The notes under the pieces are model-generated. The model made no database searches, was not told the origin of the DNA, and was given only the letters and a program-made list of their open reading frames with translations. The position numbers and the translations under genes are program-made. A DNA stretch of 64,000 nucleotides from Cryptomeria japonica (Eukaryota; Streptophyta; Pinopsida; Cupressales; Cupressaceae): contig NC_081414.1 in the NCBI RefSeq assembly GCF_030272615.1, positions 780,186,119 through 780,250,118 of the forward strand, written 5' to 3'. Shown piece by piece: positions 61,221 through 64,000 of the stretch (the stretch's first letter is position 1; each line of letters opens with the position of its first letter).

Positions 61221-61458
61221 TGTTGATTTCATTATCACCTTTATTATTTTCTTGATATTTTTATTATCACATATTCTTATTCTTAATTAAGAATAAGAAT
61301 ATGTGATAAATTATGACCTATTAGAGTAATAGATCTATTATAACATATTCGTATTCTTATTCTTAATAATAGATCTTATTATCACATATTATTATTGTTC
61401 ATTAAGATCTATTATTCTAATAGGTCATAATTTATCATTATGTTGATTTCATTATCAC
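61221..61458. repeat. Palindrome-rich MITE-like segment
   Basis: A perfect 46-bp palindrome lies at 61264-61309. Arms of 33 bases (61304-61336 and 61405-61437) are inverted with one mismatch. An 18-bp direct repeat, TGTTGATTTCATTATCAC, marks both edges (61221-61238 and 61441-61458). No transposase is present. Confidence 0.7.
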
Positions 61459-61634
61459 ATATTCTTATTCTCAATGTTAAGTCAATCAATAAAGCTATTA
61501 ATTATGTGTTAAATAAAATTTTCTCTATCAAAGTAATATTAACTAAACTCTTTATGATTGTTTTGATAGATGAAGTTTAGTAAAAACAATGTATTAAAGA
61601 GTATTAAAAACAATGTAGTAAAAACAATGTATTA

Positions 61635-62041
61635 GAGATCATTTAGGCTTTCTCTTGGTAGCTAAGTCCTCTTTCATTCCTCCTGGAACTAATAATGTAG
61701 CAAAAGCTCTTTCTTTACTATATGGACTGACATTGGCAAAACAAAATAGATTTCACAGGTTACATGTTGAAGGAGATTCCTCTTTAATAGTGAAGGCTTG
61801 CATTTCCAGATATTCGTTTAACTGGAAAATTTACTAGATTTAAAAACTTGAGCATTGTCATTAATACTCGTTTGAGGAATGCAGGATTTCTCACATATTT
61901 AGAGAATGTAATAGTGTTGTAGATGTTTTAGCAAATTTGGGTTGTGTTACACTAGTAGTGGATTTTGGATCTCCAAATTTCAAGATAGAAAAATTTCCTC
62001 AACTTGCAAGCATTATCAATGAGGAAAGGAAAAATATTTAA
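61635..62041 (+). pseudogene. RNase H domain remnant of LINE type
   Basis: The frame to 61837 shows DHLGFLLVAKSS, then IPPGTNNVAKALSLLYGLTL and HVEGDSSLIVKACI, the pattern of plant LINE RNase H (RVT_3). The glutamate usually found in NEAE appears as NVAK. After two stops near 61837-61842 a second part reads ISHIFRECNSVVDVLANLGC, the H...N.VAD.LA motif. No RT or endonuclease was seen upstream, so this is either a 5'-truncated LINE or a detached domain. It lies on the strand opposite to the two LINE copies at the left. Confidence 0.7.
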
Positions 62042-64000
62042 ATAGTTGACACACTCACTGTACCATCAACCTCTTGTCTATATGTTTTTACTATGGCTTT
62101 GTTGACCGAGCATTTAATGAAGTTCTCCATACTTGCAGCAAGTGGATTATAAGTATGGCATGATTAATTTTTTCTATGAACTTCCATGTTGGAAGTACGG
62201 TGGTTGTTTCCCTATGAATTTCGTGAGATCAAAATCATTTCCATGTTTAATTTCACACACAAGACATTGTTTGTCATCCCGCAGAATAATTAATAATCTT
62301 AGTATTAAGCATGTTGCCTTTCCCTACTAATTATTACATAACAGATGAAGATATGAAATGATTTTTGTAGGGTATGAGAATTTCAAGACAAACAATGCTT
62401 TTAATGGGTTTCATTCATAACTAGCATATGCTTGCTTCTATAGTCTGCCCTATTTTATTGCATAAGGGACTACTCCCCACGAAACAACAGAGTGCCTGTG
62501 TTAGTTGTTGATTGGGAAAAGCCATTTGAGGACCATATTATTGAAGATTAGCTGGGTATTTGGTGTAGGAGCACCCTTTTAGACTCCTTCTCTTTCTTTG
62601 TTTTGTTGGTAATATGCTTCTTATGAAGCCTTTGTATATAAAATAATTAGCCAAGTGCTCATAGGTCCTAGGTAGAGTCCTAGAGGTGATCTTAGGGGTC
62701 ATAAGTCAAAATTATGATGGTTTTGAAAATGGAGGTTGTGTGTGTCCTAGAGGTGTTTAGGGGTCCTTCATATCATGGTGGTGTCCTTAGGTTGGCTGAT
62801 TGTGGGTCTAGGAGTCATGAAGAGCAACATAGTGAAAGTTGCTCAAAAGTTGCAAAAGTTGCATGAAAACTTTTAAAAGTTGTCAAGCAACTTTTCCACC
62901 ATGTTGTCAAAATCGTTAGGTTGGCATGGAAAACCCTAAATGTGGCACACTGACTAAGGTATGGGTAGTATAAGATGTTTTAAACCCTAAGTTAAAGGGT
63001 TGGTTGTCAGAGATTGTACGGCTCAAGCAAACTGTACTGACTGTGACTGTTTGTGAGTTACCAGTCTGTTTGAATGAAGTTACCGAGCAAGCAAATGGAT
63101 TTATTTGTGATCCAACCTATGTGGAATGTCTTCTTGAATGTATATTGCTTCATTTTGAGTGATTAGTTTATCTTTTTGTTTACCAGAAGAGTGTGTTTGT
63201 AAATAGTTTGTGAATTGCAGTTTTACTGTCCAGTGTTGAACCAGTTTGAGTAAATGAAGTCTTGATTCCATTCCCCATTGTGGAACCACCATGAAACCAT
63301 GGGGGATGGATGTGGAGAGCTTGTACCATAGTCCCAAACAAGAAGGGCCCTTGGAAATGCAAGGAGGCCAAGCAAATGCCCATTCCTAGGTGAGACTGGA
63401 CAGTGCCCGGTTAGGAATGGTTGTTGGTGAAGAGGTCTTGGAGAGCAAGGTTGAATAGAGGAGTATACACCCTTTGGAGGAGCTATAAAGGAGTGTGTGA
63501 AGAACCAATGGTGTGAAGGAGAAGTCTCCACCAATTCAGATAGGGAGGATAAAACACAAAAAATTCCCTATGACCCAAGCAGACCCTAAAAACCCTCACA
63601 AAACCCTTAAAAACCTTAAAATCCACCAAGGACAGAGTACGGACACTAGGGGGCCTAAAACCTGGAAAATCCTTGAGTCTTTTCCAAATGAAGGGCAATC
63701 CTTTTTGGGAGATTGGGTTGTTTGTGCGTCAGTTGTGAGAGGGAGCCCTAAAAGACCAGTTAGGAGGCCTAATTGGTCCTAATCCTTGTAGCCCTATTTT
63801 GTAGGAAAAACACAAAATGGTGAAAGCGGTAAGGGGTTAGAATCTTGAAACCTCTTGGGGGCTCATGAATGGGTGGATATACCATGAAATAGACCTAAAA
63901 CAACCTTGCTAAGACCTTGGAAGGTGTGGAACAAGATTTGCCCTTATTAGCCATAGTAAGGGGTTTTGAGTCTCATGAGTAGGTGAGACCTTAGGAGCAG
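62042..64000. other. Unassigned, no gene recognised
   Basis: After the RNase H remnant, up to about 62640, the sequence may be LINE 3' UTR. From 62660 to the edge it is less AT-rich, with short repeats such as AAAGTTG and CCTAGAGGTG. It could be part of an LTR that continues beyond the window, but no partner is visible. Confidence 0.35.

Noticed and set aside
63101-63782. Several frames of 67-103 codons near the right edge
   Set aside because: Overlapping on both strands, no recognisable domain or splice signals.

Overview
The window is plant nuclear DNA, AT-rich and made almost entirely of repeats. The evidence is three Ty1/copia elements whose primer-binding sites match plant initiator tRNA-Met, a Ty3/gypsy element, an L1-type LINE with a DUF4283-like ORF1, a tRNA-derived SINE and GT-AG introns. 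Deep nesting of old, mutated elements suggests a large-genome seed plant, possibly a gymnosperm. That last point is inference only; the sequence does not name the species.

Region by region. 1-2.0 kb: 3' part of a LINE (minus strand). 2.0-16.5 kb: a decayed Ty3/gypsy element (minus; Gag, PR, RT, RNase H and IN recognisable) with complete copia element A (3681-10972, minus, TSD AAAAT) inserted in or beside its 3' side. 16.5-40.0 kb: a near full-length LINE (minus) split by copia element C (18107-34412, minus, TSD GTAGT). C is itself split by copia element B (21244-28873, plus, same family as A) and by a 1.6 kb unassigned segment. The 1-2.0 kb LINE copy supplies the empty site for C. 40.0-42.9 kb: low-copy-looking DNA with a candidate three-exon host gene (41494-42096).

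43.0-57.7 kb is the most unusual part. It holds an array of ~84-bp modules with a palindromic core, present in both orientations and organised into a ~0.6 kb higher-order repeat. This runs into a giant imperfect inverted repeat (arms about 46474-50955 and 53515-57722). The arms consist of CT/GA tracts, a unique ~0.6 kb segment and a satellite in which a 20-bp word (CATATGGTGTCCTAAGGGGT) and its reverse complement are interspersed. It resembles a modular foldback element; no transposase was seen.

57.7-64.0 kb: a diverged tandem duplication, a tRNA-derived SINE with a 13-bp TSD, a palindrome-rich MITE-like segment, a LINE-type RNase H remnant, and 2 kb without recognisable content.

No intact retrotransposon polyprotein remains. 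Element order (LINE, then C, then B) agrees with approximate by-eye LTR divergence (C more diverged than B). Many premature stops in A and B fit C-to-T decay of methylated DNA. Boundaries given without a TSD are approximate.
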